Positions 39,601 to 50,105 of a stretch of DNA of 64,000 nucleotides are shown piece by piece (positions within the stretch are counted from its first letter, which is position 1; every line of letters begins with the position of its first letter). The notes under the pieces are model-generated. The model worked only from the letters and a program-made list of their open reading frames with translations, had not been told where the DNA came from and made no database searches. Origin of the DNA: Diogma glabrata (lineage: Eukaryota > Arthropoda > Insecta > Diptera > Cylindrotomidae); assembly GCA_963693315.1 (NCBI GenBank), contig OY856188.1, positions 103,976,462 through 104,040,461 on the forward strand, written 5' to 3'. The translations under genes were made by a program, and so were the position numbers.

Positions 39601-39966
39601 GGCTCCACTATCTAGAAGTCCATAAACTTTTTTATTAAAAATGTTTATATAAAGGTGTGGTCTAGGATCATTTTCCCGATAAATGATCGAAGAGACACAC
39701 GCTTTATTGAGAAGTTTTCTTTTTCTAAAGTAAATGCGCGAGCGTTCAATACGCTTTTGAGATATTTCTCTCTGACGTATCAGAAATGGTGTTGAAGTTT
39801 GAACAGATTTACTTATTTTTGGTACTGTGGTGGCGAAAGATCTTCTTCTTCGGTGGTGGTTGACGCATCTCTCAGATGACCTCGCGTACTCGAAGATGGG
39901 TTTGGGGGCACAGCTCGCGAATTCTGTACTCCCGCCCGAGAGTTTAAATGAAGCGGTGGATGACAA
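36631..39966 (-). CDS. pol: Ty3/gypsy Pol polyprotein (protease, reverse transcriptase, RNase H, integrase)
   Basis: 1,111 uninterrupted codons. Protease active site DSGAS is near residue 119. The reverse transcriptase catalytic motif VYLDDLLVVS is near 415. RNase H follows with IRCDAS, SELECLAAI and VPDALSRI. The integrase has an HHCC zinc part (AAHGG, CDVCKQSK) and DDE core residues (YIDFLGP, HSDNGKQF, and a SNASERVNRS glutamate). The frame is -1 relative to gag and overlaps it by 154 bases (39813-39966). The annotated first Met is only the first in-frame codon, and Pol is probably made as a Gag-Pol fusion. An AAAAA run (39816-39820) lies directly before the gag stop and is a plausible slippage site. 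All catalytic residues I could check are present. Confidence 0.95.
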   Translation of the reverse strand: MSSTASFKLSGGSTEFASCAPKPIFEYARSSERCVNHHRRRRSFATTVPKISKSVQTSTPFLIRQREISQKRIERSRIYFRKRKLLNKACVSSIIYRENDPRPHLYINIFNKKVYGLLDSGASISILGRNSLELLRNAGITYHKMFSAIRTADGTRNHILGYVDASINFNGLSKIFRFHVVPSLREELYLGIDFWREFGITPSFVSELTPIESNNNLNHDLNPDQLQELENVKDSFPSFEVLGLGKTSLVEHVIDVGDSAPVKQRHYPTSPAVQQKIYAELDRMLQLGVIEESSDSSWCSPVVLIQKSSGKNRLCLDSRRVNALTKKDAYPLPLIDGLLGRLNSTRYISSIDLKDAFWQIPLAETSRDKTAFTVPGRPLYQFKVMPFGLCNAPQTMCRLMHKVIPHKYHESVFVYLDDLLVVSSTFEEHMELLSIVSTLLTNAGLTINLQKSKFVLREVKYLGFLVGEGGLKTDPEKVRAIEEYPAPTTVKQIRRLLGMAGWYQRFIPNYASVVSPITDLLKKGSKRLVWTDGAQTAFNNLKHLLTVAPVLINPNYGKEFFIRCDASITGVGSVLYQLDDEGHECPIAFMSKKLNKAQRNYSVSELECLAAILSVKKFRAYVEGHKFTIVTDHSSLKWLMSQKDLSGRLARWSLKLQHMDFSIVHSKGTQNVVPDALSRIYDDTSEEFAEALAHTDDTIKSDDECYRHHEYTNMIAKVQLSPQDFPMVKQLDGKLYMRIEPKADAVPNDLPVWKLWIPKPLTTKLIKEHHDNCIAAHGGVKKTLVGLRRLYYWPGMASQVHDYVVSCDVCKQSKATNQILRPPMQSRFITDRPWQRIYIDFLGPYPRSKSGNTVLLIVLDHLSKFILIKPLRNATSPSVNTFLRNEVFLTYGVPEFLHSDNGKQFTSNSFQKLLSEFNISHIKTGVYSPQSNASERVNRSILAAIRSYIKGMHNTWDSHLGDIAFALRSAVHSTTLHSPYYVLFGQHPISDGKTYTTLRTLHSLGEPIDMDMDHTDQLAIVRARIKKYMDTAFAKSQQHYNLRTRPRTFEIQQRVLVRQHHLSDAANKFSAKLAPKFLPAIITSRVGNVLYKCTNLDGKPIGTFHAKDIRI

Positions 39967-41585
39967 TTAGTACATCGTGGAGAGATAGTGTCAGCCTTAC
40001 CACATCGATAGCAGTACGGCTTTTGAGGACAGTTGTATATCGTGTGACCAATATCTTTACACCGGCTACAAATTTGATGTTCAGTTCTAGGTGGCGGTGG
40101 TGGTAGTATTGACCTATTAGCATTTGTTGGTCTGGCTAGTATTTTTGGTGGTGCGCTGTAGGCATCTACATAAGTTGAGTAGTTTGCTGGAACCATTTGA
40201 TGATTTGAAGGACCTGTAACGTAGTTTGATGGACCTGGTTGATAATTAGATGGACCTGTTTCGTCTTCATCAGAAGGTGTGACTTCACTGATCCGGTATT
40301 GACCAGCTGTTCTTATTGGTGGTAACAGAGGTTGCCCACCTGTCCTTGACACTACGGGTGATGATGCCCAAAATTTTTCAAATTTTTGGCACATCACACG
40401 CAGGTCTTCAAGTGATGCAAACTCAGCTATCATTGTTACACTTCTTAATTCTGCAGACAAACCGTCTCGAACTATCTCTATTAATTCACGTGGATTATAG
40501 GGCCGGATCAGTCTACTATTTAAATTGTTCATACCAATTATGTAGTCATATACACTCTCTTTATGTTTTTGTCTACGGCTCAGCAGTACTTTCAAAACCG
40601 TCTTATCATCTGTAAGGGTACCAAACGTGCTAACTAATGCTTCTCTCAATATGGGATAGGTCACCACTCGATACTCATATGTTAGATTTATGTAATGTTT
40701 TTCAGCGGCTCCACGGAGATATCGGGGAACGATTGACTTTAAATCGTCAAAGGTCACCCGATCCCTTCGTGCAGCCACCTCAACCAAATGAAAGAATTCA
40801 TGAGCATCGGGTGAGGACCCGTCACCAGAGAAGTAGGGGAGCCAATTCGTATAGAATTGACTCAAATACCTGTGTGGTTGGTACCCTTCATGCGGTTGCA
40901 CGTATGCTGGTACTGCTGAGACCCTAGCCGATCGGTATGGTGGTGGAGCTATTCTGATGTCATTGAATAGCTCTTCCAGTGGTATTGCTGGTCCAAGCTG
41001 TTCCTGCTGTACCTCATTGGCTGGTTGTGGAAGACGCGGTCTTCGTTGACGGCCCGTCATATTATCAATCAGGTCACCTAGTGGTTCCATATGATTTGGA
41101 GTTGATCTCGCGAATACACCTTGAAATGATTCGTCAAGATTTGCAGGTGCTGGTACATCTTTTCTTAAGACCCCTCCTTCTGGTCCCATTATCAGTGCAG
41201 TGATGGTCCTGAAAGTTTCAGACAATGACCTGGCTGCGTATTCGGTAGCATCTTTTAACTCTTCCATGTTTCTTATGCGGTTATTTCGGTCCACGTAATG
41301 GGTAATACGATTTAACAATCCTTTTAGTGTGTTTGGTGGCACTGGAGCCACTAAACTCCTTACTTCCCGAGCCAAAAACAGAGCTGCTGCCAGAATCAGT
41401 TCACTTTCTTCCTTAGTATTTGCTGCGTGTGTTTGTACTATTGGTGCTGTTGCACTTCTCGCAGCATCACTTAACTGTTGTATCCACCCTTCGCTGTTGT
41501 ATTGGATGTCCCGAAGGAAGCACTCGACCCATAACTCGCACAACTCGAGACCGTAAAACGGATGGTCTATCGGCACCTCTGACAT
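39813..41585 (-). CDS. gag: Ty3/gypsy Gag
   Basis: 590 codons from the ATG at 41585, with no interruption. The middle (about residues 235-380) carries a retrotransposon-gag capsid-like segment (FYTNWLPYFSGDG, then RRQKHKESVYDYIIGMNNL). The C-terminal third is Pro/Ser-rich with a GPSNYQPGPSNY-type repeat. It then has one good CCHC knuckle (CSRCKDIGHTIYNC) and a second in which the His is replaced (CYRCGKADTISPRC). Gag forms the particle and packages element RNA. It overlaps pol in the -1 frame. Confidence 0.92.
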   Translation of the reverse strand: MSEVPIDHPFYGLELCELWVECFLRDIQYNSEGWIQQLSDAARSATAPIVQTHAANTKEESELILAAALFLAREVRSLVAPVPPNTLKGLLNRITHYVDRNNRIRNMEELKDATEYAARSLSETFRTITALIMGPEGGVLRKDVPAPANLDESFQGVFARSTPNHMEPLGDLIDNMTGRQRRPRLPQPANEVQQEQLGPAIPLEELFNDIRIAPPPYRSARVSAVPAYVQPHEGYQPHRYLSQFYTNWLPYFSGDGSSPDAHEFFHLVEVAARRDRVTFDDLKSIVPRYLRGAAEKHYINLTYEYRVVTYPILREALVSTFGTLTDDKTVLKVLLSRRQKHKESVYDYIIGMNNLNSRLIRPYNPRELIEIVRDGLSAELRSVTMIAEFASLEDLRVMCQKFEKFWASSPVVSRTGGQPLLPPIRTAGQYRISEVTPSDEDETGPSNYQPGPSNYVTGPSNHQMVPANYSTYVDAYSAPPKILARPTNANRSILPPPPPRTEHQICSRCKDIGHTIYNCPQKPYCYRCGKADTISPRCTNCHPPLHLNSRAGVQNSRAVPPNPSSSTRGHLRDASTTTEEEDLSPPQYQK

Positions 41586-43127
41586 TTTCTTTTGTTGTCA
41601 GATTTTATGAAAAGAAGGACAAAAAATATAAAAAAAATTGCAACTCAACAAAACCAACAACAAACGATAATGATCGTGACCCCCTAAAACGTTTTTCCGC
41701 GTAAAAATAAAAAAACAACCGTAAAGAAAAATTGTAAAACGCAATAAAAATTGTAAATCGACTCAAAATCGTGAAGCGACCAACAACAGCAGAAAGAAAT
41801 ATACAAATGCTTCGAATGATCAACTCCTTTACCCCTCGTTTTACAGAGAAAATTATAAATCTTAAAGATTTTAATTTATATCTAGGAAAAAATATGATTT
41901 ATTTAGTATTGAGCAAGCAAATGGTATTGATTTACTTAAAATTCTATTTATTCTGTTGCAACTTGTACACCTTGATTTACAAGATTGCAATAATCAAATG
42001 CTAAAAATATTTATTTGTTTGTTTGTTATAAGAAATATATTTATTTATTTATTTGATGTTATGTTTATTTAAGAAATTTTTTATTTATTTAAAAATATAT
42101 ATATATATTTATTTATAAAAAAAAATGAAAAATATTTATTTATAAAAATATTTATAAGAAGCTATAATAATATTTATTTATTTATTTGAAAAAATATTTA
42201 TTTAGAAAAAATATTAAATTAATTATGAAAATATTTATTTATTTAGAAAAATAAGAGAATTATTTATTTATTTATTTATTTATAATTGTTAGAGATTTTT
42301 CCGGGGCAAAGCCCACACCGATTGACTGTATAATCAAAAAAATTTTTTAAAAGGAATTGTAACGAAGATTCGAAGTGGAAAATCGAACTCGCGATCTCTT
42401 CCCAGAAACGACATGTGAGGTCTAGAACAAAAATAGGCCTAAAAATCCTAAAATCTACATTCTAGTACCCTCCCGCGTGATGAAATGAATTCAGCATTGT
42501 TTAAAGATTCAGCCTAAATATCTGTTATCTACAAAAATCATATGCTGAGTTCATTCATCCTTAAAACTAAGAAAAAATATTAAACTAGAAAAGTTAAGAA
42601 AACAATTAAGACTAATATCGTTTGTTGGGAGTAGACCAGTATAGAGTACCAGTCTCCAGATCCGATTTCAGTACAAGACCGAATTTACTATTGGAACGCG
42701 ATGTTGGATGGATTTGCTAAGTCCATTGAAATTGTGAAGGGAGGTTGGGTTGAACGTTGGTTCTTCCCAACAAAGTGGAGATCTGGATGCAGCTTCACTT
42801 GTATGGAGGAGTGCTTAGCATTGTAGAAGCGATCCTGGCTGTCCGTAGGACTGACAGGCTTCCCTTCTCTTCCGCATAAACACTCGACCAGTAAAGCTGC
42901 ATTCAGTCTCGGAAGGAAAACTAATTGAAATTTTACTAATATTAAAAAAAAATCCGCTTGGTGATCGCATGCCAAAAGACAGAGGCGACCCTTAACCAAC
43001 GAAACATGTTAAGAAGGTTAAGCCTTCTTGGATTCTTTCTTAGAGATACCCATAGTTTTATTCAGATCAAAACGTTGTAAAAATTTTTTTGTTGCATCAT
43101 AAAATAAATATATATCGAAATACAATA

Positions 43128-43177
<50 letters not shown>

Positions 43178-43518
43178 ATACAAAAGGTATATAAAAAGGC
43201 ACCAAAGGCATATAATAATACAACCATAGATATATATCGAACAACAGATGCAACAAAATTATCACAAATTACAATATCCGAATCAAAAAAAAAACGTATA
43301 CTAACGCTATCACAAAAAACCGTATTATTCGAAATATTTAAAAATATCAAATCAAAAATATCAACATATCAAAAATATCAAAACTTTTAAAAAATATCAC
43401 AAATATCAATAATATCAAAAATGCTCATATGTAAAAACATGCAATAATGAACATTTCTAACATTTTCGATATTGTGTACAACAGGTTATAACGCTATATA
43501 CCTGTTATACTTGTTTTT
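41586..43518 (-). other. Retrotransposon 5' leader, non-coding
   Basis: About 1.95 kb between the primer-binding site and gag. Contains ATTTATTT-rich low-complexity sequence (42000-42290) and a TA microsatellite (43129-43171). A box-B-like GAGTTCGATTTTCC on the minus strand near 42393 might be a tRNA-derived fragment. No ORF is convincing. Confidence 0.6.
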
Positions 43519-43531
43519 GTTTCCGGCGCCA
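43519..43531 (-). other. Putative primer-binding site
   Basis: On the minus strand TGGCGCCGGAAAC starts 5-8 bases after the 5' LTR. TGG pairs with the universal CCA of tRNA and the position is correct. The tRNA species is not determined. Confidence 0.6.
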
Positions 43532-43536
43532 TTGAT

Positions 43537-45195
43537 TTATAACGTTGTTTTGACACAACGTTATGCCAGGATATTACAACCAAAAGAAATTAAGAAAAAT
43601 AACTAGTATGGCACTTACCCAAGAAAATCTCTAATGATTTAGTTATTTAGTAATTCATCAATCGATATAATATAAAAAATCTAATAAAGATAATAATAAA
43701 AAAGGTAAACCTAACTTAAGTGTTGATAGTTGCAATGTAGAAGATCCTATATAGTCGACTTGTATGATTACTCGCTACAGGGTTACACGTTGCAAATTCT
43801 GTATGTCAACCCCTGTGACACCGACTACAATGCTATTTTTGGTTGTAAGCTGTTTTCCTCCTTGTTACAATACTACAGCACCATAAAACCAAAATCAAGC
43901 AGACCAGTAATCCACTCTATATAAACATTAGTGGTAGAAAACAGTTGACTCTAGATCACACTAGTTTTCTCTTTTCTCAGAATATTTTATTTTGTTAATA
44001 AAAACTTTTTGTAAAATTCACTATAAACAACAAAGACAATTTTTTTTTCCTTTAGATTAATATTTTGTATCTTTTCTTCGTACAAAAACAACAAGAAAAT
44101 TTTATTTATTTTAAGGAAATCGTTACAATTTAATTTTTTCCTTTTTTGTTTATTTCACCATAAAACTTACAAAAGAAAGTAAATTTCATTAAAAATTTTT
44201 CACATTAAGCGCACATTTCTAATTCAACTCTAAATTACTTTTATTATCAAAAGATATAACTCGACACAAGTGATTATATAAAAAGTCACCGACTAATCAA
44301 GCTTTTTGATTTAATTCAAACCGAACTCGAGAAAGATTTTTTATTTTACTTTTGATATCAAAAAAAATCGAACTAATTGATTTTTGTAACAAAATCATAC
44401 TGACCATCATTATCAAAAAATGCTTTGTTTAAATAATCTAAACGAAGGGGAGCGAAGGAGATGACCATTCAAAAATTTTGTATATTTCTTTCGGTTGTTT
44501 TGTTTTTCCCAAACAAAGGAATTTAATCGGTTTTTTAGAATGAGATCGTCAAACAATTACAAAAAAAGAAAGGAGGATCGACAACATACAATTCGTGTTG
44601 GTTTTGTTTTCAGTTATTAAAGATTATAGAGAAAACGAAATAACAATAACCACGAAATGCAACAATTTATTAACAGTTTATTCAAACAGATGATGATGAG
44701 ATTGTGTCTGATAGTATCAACAAAAAAATGAAAAATGCAACCACAACTACATGAGTTTTATTTTTCGTTTGATGAAAACAAAGTAGAAGAATGTTTACGA
44801 ATTTAAGCAATGTTAATTGTGAGACTGATAGTTTTGTTAATAGAAATTGTTACTGAATCAACACGACGTGTTGTTTTAGCAACGCGATTAATTAATGGTT
44901 TTGATACTGGTTCATTATGTAATGTATTTTTGTTGAACTAAGTTGCTGTTTCATGTAGTTACGGATGTTAAACTGAAGATTACCAAGTAGTGGGTTTATA
45001 AGGGAGAGAAGAAATAGAACAGTGTGGCGACTGAAGAAAATGTATCCTTGACTGTTCGTTGACCGTTAAATCTCACTACCAAGGCATACATTTCCTTCAG
45101 TCTACCAATACAGAACCTGAACTCGTTCTGGAGTAGGGTGTAGACTCTCTTATAAATACTACTGGTTAGATAATAGCCCAGATTGCGGCATAACA
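43537..45195 (-). repeat. 5' LTR (1,659 bp)
   Basis: Same sequence as 33814-35472 as far as compared by eye, including the rare segment TAGAAGATCCTATATAGTCG. It should contain the promoter. A TATA-like TTTATATAGAG occurs on the minus strand near 43920, but the start site is not determined. Confidence 0.92.
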
Positions 45196-47113
45196 AAATT
45201 CTATCTGTTGACATACGAGTTAACGTGAGATATTATGCAATAGCAGTGAGATCTTACTCTATCCTATAATGAAATATTGGGGTCTGTCATATTTTATTAA
45301 ATCATTGGATTTATTGTTTAGTTATCAATTCAAAAAAATTTAAAGAACACAAACAATAAAAATTAGCGTCCATCAACATCGTTGAACGCATGTTGTTGCG
45401 GTTATAATATATTTCGTTATTTACTTCATCTTTAAAGCCTTGGTTTAGATTCTTTAGATATGAATCAAAATCATGTTCAAAATTATGATTCATTGAACTT
45501 ATGCTGTTTGTTGTAAGTGTTGGCAGGAAAGACTTTACTTGATGCTTTTCCCACAGATATCAATAATTTGAGTTGAGTCGATGTTCGTATACAGTCAGAG
45601 AACTGTCCCAGTAATTGACAAACCTTTAACAATTCAAATTAATCAGTTTTGTCTTTTACTGTTAGTCCCTTTAGCTGCTGCTATTCGGTGACGTCAGTTT
45701 TGAGAAGTAATTCCAAATAAAACGAGTGTTTAAATTTAAAATCAATTCTGAATTTTTATTATAAATGTTCTGCTATATATACAAAATAGTTAATCGATAT
45801 ACATAATACAAAATTGTTTCCCCAATATTTTCATCCCTACCAAAAATATAAAATTATCGATTTTCTTATATACTTGAATTTTACTTAAATATTTATATAT
45901 AAAATTCGTTAACCAAAATTTGTTTATTAGACAAAAAAGGAATATAAAATTTTAAAGCTATTAAAATGAAAATCGACACGATTTCACACACTTATTATTT
46001 TTTATATTTTCAAGTAATTTGACCAAGTTATTAATTTAAGTTTGTTTACATTCTTTCATTTGTTTATTTATGTTGTGGTAGGTTTTTTATGCTCATAATA
46101 TTTTTATAATTTATTGTTTCAACACGTGCAGGGAATGCATGTGAGATTTTCTTATTATAAGTGGTTGTTTGTTTATTATAATATTTCTTGTTTTAGATTT
46201 ATGTTTGTTTTTTGTGAATGATTTATTCGGAAGCCAGTAGCTACATTTGAGATGTAGTACACGGTGACCGTGATGTTAAAAGTTTTTATTTTTTGTTTTG
46301 ATACATATTGTAATTCCTACTACACAACACATTTTATTCAAAAAAAATTAAAACAATTGAAAATAAATTAATGTTGTGTAATGTAATGTTATTTTTATTT
46401 TTGCTATACTTAATTAAACTCTTTGGTTTCTATAAATTTAATTTAGAATATCTCATGCCAAATAATATGAAAAAAACTTAAATTGGGTTTTTTTTATTTT
46501 AATTAAAAGAAGGTTACACTTTACTTCTAGTCTTTACATACACCAACAAAACGAATGTATAACACCACAAAAAAAAACAAATGATTTTAACCTCTGGGTC
46601 ACGAAACGGTAGATCATGAGATTGCTCAATGTCATTACAGACAATAGATTAAAATTATTATGGGTTTTGTATTTATTTTACTATATTTTATGTTTTTTAT
46701 TTTACCTTATTCCATCCGCTTTAATAGGATTCCTTACTTTCCCTTTTTGGTTTTGATAAAAAAGACGAAAACAGTAACACTTCGATCCACTCTCTTGATG
46801 ACAAATTTATTTCCAAACATGTGAATCGCCCACCATGTTTTCCATGTTACCTCGCAAACAATTGGTTAAATTGTATTTTCCTGTTCGTATATTTTCCGCC
46901 CACGGGACCACCCAAAAATTCTTATAACCTTTAAAGGTCTATTACAGATAAAAACATCACCACTTGATTTCACTCAATTAATAATTTGTAAACATTCAAT
47001 AAGTTAATTTTAACCTCCGTGAGTATCCAAGCACAAGTCTTCATGCAGACGTCAAAAATAAGACAAATAAACGAATCCAATAGGAAAATGAAAATAGAAT
47101 AATCGAATGAGGG
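45196..47113. other. AT-rich flank of the retrotransposon
   Basis: Holds the second copy of the 82-bp repeat (45237-45318) and the split partner of the 21586-21750 repeat (45330-45400 and 46297-46345). No credible gene: a 60-codon frame at 45311-45493 overlaps these repeats. Confidence 0.5.
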
Positions 47114-47451
47114 CCTCTATCGGCTGGTATTTATAGCTCGAGGAAGGCCGTTTTTAAACGACAACAAGAAAATGGTAGGCATTATCTGGTAGATTTTTGT
47201 TTTTTTAACGATAATGAAACCCACTAAGGAGATTGCACATCTTCTTCGTAGCAAACTTGAAAAAAATATGTAAAAGATGATTACGAATTGAATGTAAGAA
47301 ATTGTGTTTGAAAAAGGAATAAAAACAATTTCAAAAGATCTTGGCATTAAAGCAAACGAGCAGTAATATATTGAACTCAATTTATAAATTAGTGCATGTG
47401 AGAAAGTAGGGCGACTCGAAATTAAGGAGATTGTACAACGGCTTCGTAACA
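47114..47451 (+). mobile_element. Another tail of the repeat family of element C
   Basis: Begins at CTATCGGCTGGTATTTATAG and ends GGCTTCGTAACA at 47451, as in the copy ending at 275. The shared phrases CCACTAAGGAGATTGCAC and GTGAGAAAGTAG are also in element C. The head and minisatellite of this copy are not recognisable upstream. Confidence 0.55.
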
Positions 47452-47452
47452 A

Positions 47453-47627
47453 ATCTCGTTCTTAATTCCTTTGCACAGCTCTTACAAATTCCTTCACAAA
47501 TCTTGTTATCACTTCCTTTATAAATTCCTTTACAAATCTCGTTATTAATTCTTTTACACAGCTCTTACAAATTCCTTCACAAGTCTCGTTATCACTTTCT
47601 TTACAAATTTAGTTCTCAATTCCTTTC
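47453..47627. repeat. Tandem repeat, about 80-bp units
   Basis: TCTCGTT-TTAATTCCTTTRCAC, AGCTCTTACAAATTCCTTCAC and GTTATCACTTCCTTTAYAAAT recur, giving just over two units. The array starts directly at the end of the preceding element tail. Confidence 0.8.
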
Positions 47628-47873
47628 TGCAAGAAGAAAATAATTTTTCCTTTGTTTTAATTTCATTATATAAAAATAATTTCGACTAGTCTTGTTGACC
47701 ATAGACCAAATGACAAAACAAATGGATGCTATAGTTATTTCAAAGAACACAAAAACTAGATTTAGCCGCACTTGTTCCGTTTATTTATATTGTAATCTAT
47801 TGTACAAACTTATTTAGCAGAAACAAGAAAATTTTCAATATCAATTTCGGAGTGACGTGAGTGATCCATTATT
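47628..47873. other. AT-rich spacer
   Basis: Nothing recognised. Confidence 0.4.
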
Positions 47874-48418
47874 AATGAATGAAATTATATTTGTTGAATA
47901 TAAAAACTTTTTTTTTTATTTTTTTATTTTTTAACGAATTGTAATCACCTATTACTTTCACTCACTGTTTAACGACAAATTTTTTAGAAAAACCCTTTAA
48001 TTATTATTTTTTCCCAAAAGAAATTAAAACAAAAACAAACAGGCAAAACTTCAATTTTATCGTTAATTTTATTTGTATTTCCTGACTAGTTTCGGACTCT
48101 ATGAGTCCATTAACAAAGGATTTACAACTGGTAAATCCTTTGTAATGGACTCATAGAGTTGCCAGTTGTCCAGTCCAGTTGTAAATCCTTTGTTAATGGA
48201 CTCATAGAGTCCGAAACTAGTCAGGAAATACAAATAAAATTAACGATAAAATTGAAGTTTTGCCTGTTTGTTTTTGTTTTAATTTCTTTTGGGAAAAAAT
48301 AATAATTAAAGGGTTTTTCTAAAAAATTTGTCGTTAAACAGTGAGTGAAAGTAAAAGGTGATTACAATTCGTTAAAAAAAAAGTTTTTATATTCAACAAA
48401 TATAATTTCATTCATTAA
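47874..48418. repeat. Near-perfect 0.25 kb inverted repeat (snapback)
   Basis: Left arm 47874-48131, right arm 48175-48418. Differences are confined mainly to homopolymer lengths. The 43-base centre is itself a third, partial copy of the inner arm (AATCCTTTGTAATGGACTCA), so the turn is a stutter rather than a clean loop. Transcription would give a long double-stranded RNA. It could be a foldback element or a template-switch artefact. Confidence 0.9.
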
Positions 48419-49783
48419 CAAGAAAATTTTTATTATTATTTCTTTAAACAGTAAGTATTTAACCATGTGTCTATTTAACAATCAAATTTTTTTTTCGTCT
48501 AACTTTTTAAAATTAAAAACATGGAATGAATTATATCTAAAATTCTGACAAGCATTTTTCATTTCTATTTTTTTTTAACGAAGATGTTACCAGTGGTGAT
48601 CTTCGTTAATTTTTCTCTTTCTTTGAGTTTCGTTTAGCCATCGTTAGGGAAATTTATTTTGCTGAGTTGTTGTTATTTCTTATTTCTTATTTGAATTTGA
48701 ATTTTTTGAATTTTATTCTGATTGACAGAATTTTCTTGAAATGATTTGAAAAGTGTGAAATGGTTTATTTAGACGTAGGACCGACGTTACATCTTATCAA
48801 ATTTTATTTTAATTATTTGCCGTGATACGTTTGATTTCTTAGATCTAGTTTCCGTATGTTCGTTAAACGTATACTACACCATCAAATACATTGTTCAAAT
48901 AAAATTTAAAAAAAATTTAGCTTGGATAGCAACCATTGAAACTTGGATAGAAAATATTTGTTCAATATACTTGATAGTCTAATATTAGCCTTATATTCTT
49001 ACGCATTAAATTTATTTTAATTTTTTTTTATTAGCTTACCCTATTATTCTAGATGTATTTATATAAAACAAAATAGAAAATGTTGTTTTTATTCTATTTA
49101 GATGTTTTTTTTTTCTTTGATGACGAAAATAATGAAGTTAAGCCATTTTGATTGATTTTGATGTATGATGATGTATAATTTTGAAAATTTGATGAAATTT
49201 TGATGTATATTTTTTTAAGAATTGATTATAAATTTTGATGTGAACGAGTACAAATGATTTTGATTTATTTTTTGTTGTGATTACAAAATATTTTGTTGTA
49301 TTTTTGATCATAAACTTGAAAAAAATTTTGTTTTGTTGTTGTTTGATTGAATTAATTGTGCATCATAACTGTTGTTGTTAAATTTGGTAATTATACAGAA
49401 GCGCTACGATACTTCTTACTGCCTTGAAAATCAAAAACGTTATTCTCCTGATCATACTGAAGAAGAATATACACAAATACTGGCGCGGAAAGCATTTTTT
49501 AACATAATTTCTAATGTTCAATGTGCGGAGTGGAGTACCTATGTGGTGATGGCTATAAAAAGTTTACTATAGATACGGCATAACTCACACTTTAGGATCT
49601 AGAAGGCATAATAGCTTATCACTTCCTGAAGTTTCATCAGGATAATCATACAATTACAACTCGTGGATACTATACGCCGAAAAGTTCATAGGTAATTCAA
49701 TAATGATAAAGAAATGTTTTTTTTAATAAGATATTATTTTATTTTATTTGTAATATACATTTTTAAATGATTGTGTACTATAT
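48419..49783. other. AT-rich region with minor repeats
   Basis: A 9-bp stem hairpin (AACGAAGAT / ATCTTCGTT) lies at 48576-48606. TTGATGTA-type short repeats occupy 49130-49270. A frame at 49400-49572 contains RYSPDHTEEEYTQILARKAF. Pieces of the same nucleotide sequence (CATACTGAAGAAG, TAATGTTCAATGTRCGGAGT) recur at 50140-50250, so it is probably repeat-derived. Confidence 0.4.
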
Positions 49784-50105
49784 TCATAATTGATGAGCTT
49801 CGACATAATGTTTCCTTTGGGTAAAAGAACAACCACACATGTGACATACATGTTTTTTCTGGAATATAAAATTTATTAGGGAAATTTTTTTCATCGCAAA
49901 AATTTTTTTCTATTTAAAAATATTAACTTACCATTTGTTCGTGTTCCCTCACCTCGTGGCTATCCCGATCAGCTTCCTTGCTGAACGACACAGAGCATAT
50001 CTTACACTCGTACTCAACCTTCTGATGGTATGTTTCATGTTTTTCTCGTCTGTGTTTTAGCAGGTAGGACCTCTCCTTGCATTTCTTTCCACCACCGCAT
50101 AGGTA
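49784..50105 (-). CDS. C2H2 zinc-finger protein, two 3'-terminal exons
   Basis: Exon 50105-49932 (58 codons) is preceded by AG and followed by GTAAGT. Exon 49858-49784 (25 codons with stop TGA) follows a TTCCAG acceptor. Both joins are in phase 0. The first exon carries a canonical finger CKICSVSFSKEADRDSHEVREH and, before it, a variant finger (LCGGGKKCKERS...HRREKH) with widened Cys spacing. The second has CHMCGCSFTQRKHYVEAHQ and ends just after it. Fingers of this type usually bind DNA. Upstream exons were not found above 50105, so the gene is incomplete. It could be a host gene or a transposon passenger. Confidence 0.6.

Larger units (their letters stand above)
33814..45195 (-). mobile_element. 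Complete Ty3/gypsy LTR retrotransposon, 11.4 kb
   Basis: Minus-strand order: 5' LTR (45195-43537), primer-binding-like site, long leader, gag, pol, non-coding 3' region, 3' LTR (35472-33814). AAAT(T) flanks both outer ends (33811-33815 and 45196-45200), fitting the 4-5 bp duplication of this class. The LTRs showed no difference in the stretches I compared. Both ORFs are intact, so the insertion is young and may be mobile. It has unusually long LTRs (1.66 kb) and leader (1.95 kb) for a Ty3 element with no envelope gene recognised. Confidence 0.9.

Noticed and set aside
38740..41556. Several + strand frames of 60-105 codons.
   Set aside because: They are antisense shadows of the intact gag and pol genes.
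42384..42440. A tRNA-like 3' half (GAGTTCGATTTTCC on the minus strand) in the retrotransposon leader.
   Set aside because: No acceptor stem or A box can be paired with it. At most it is a SINE remnant.
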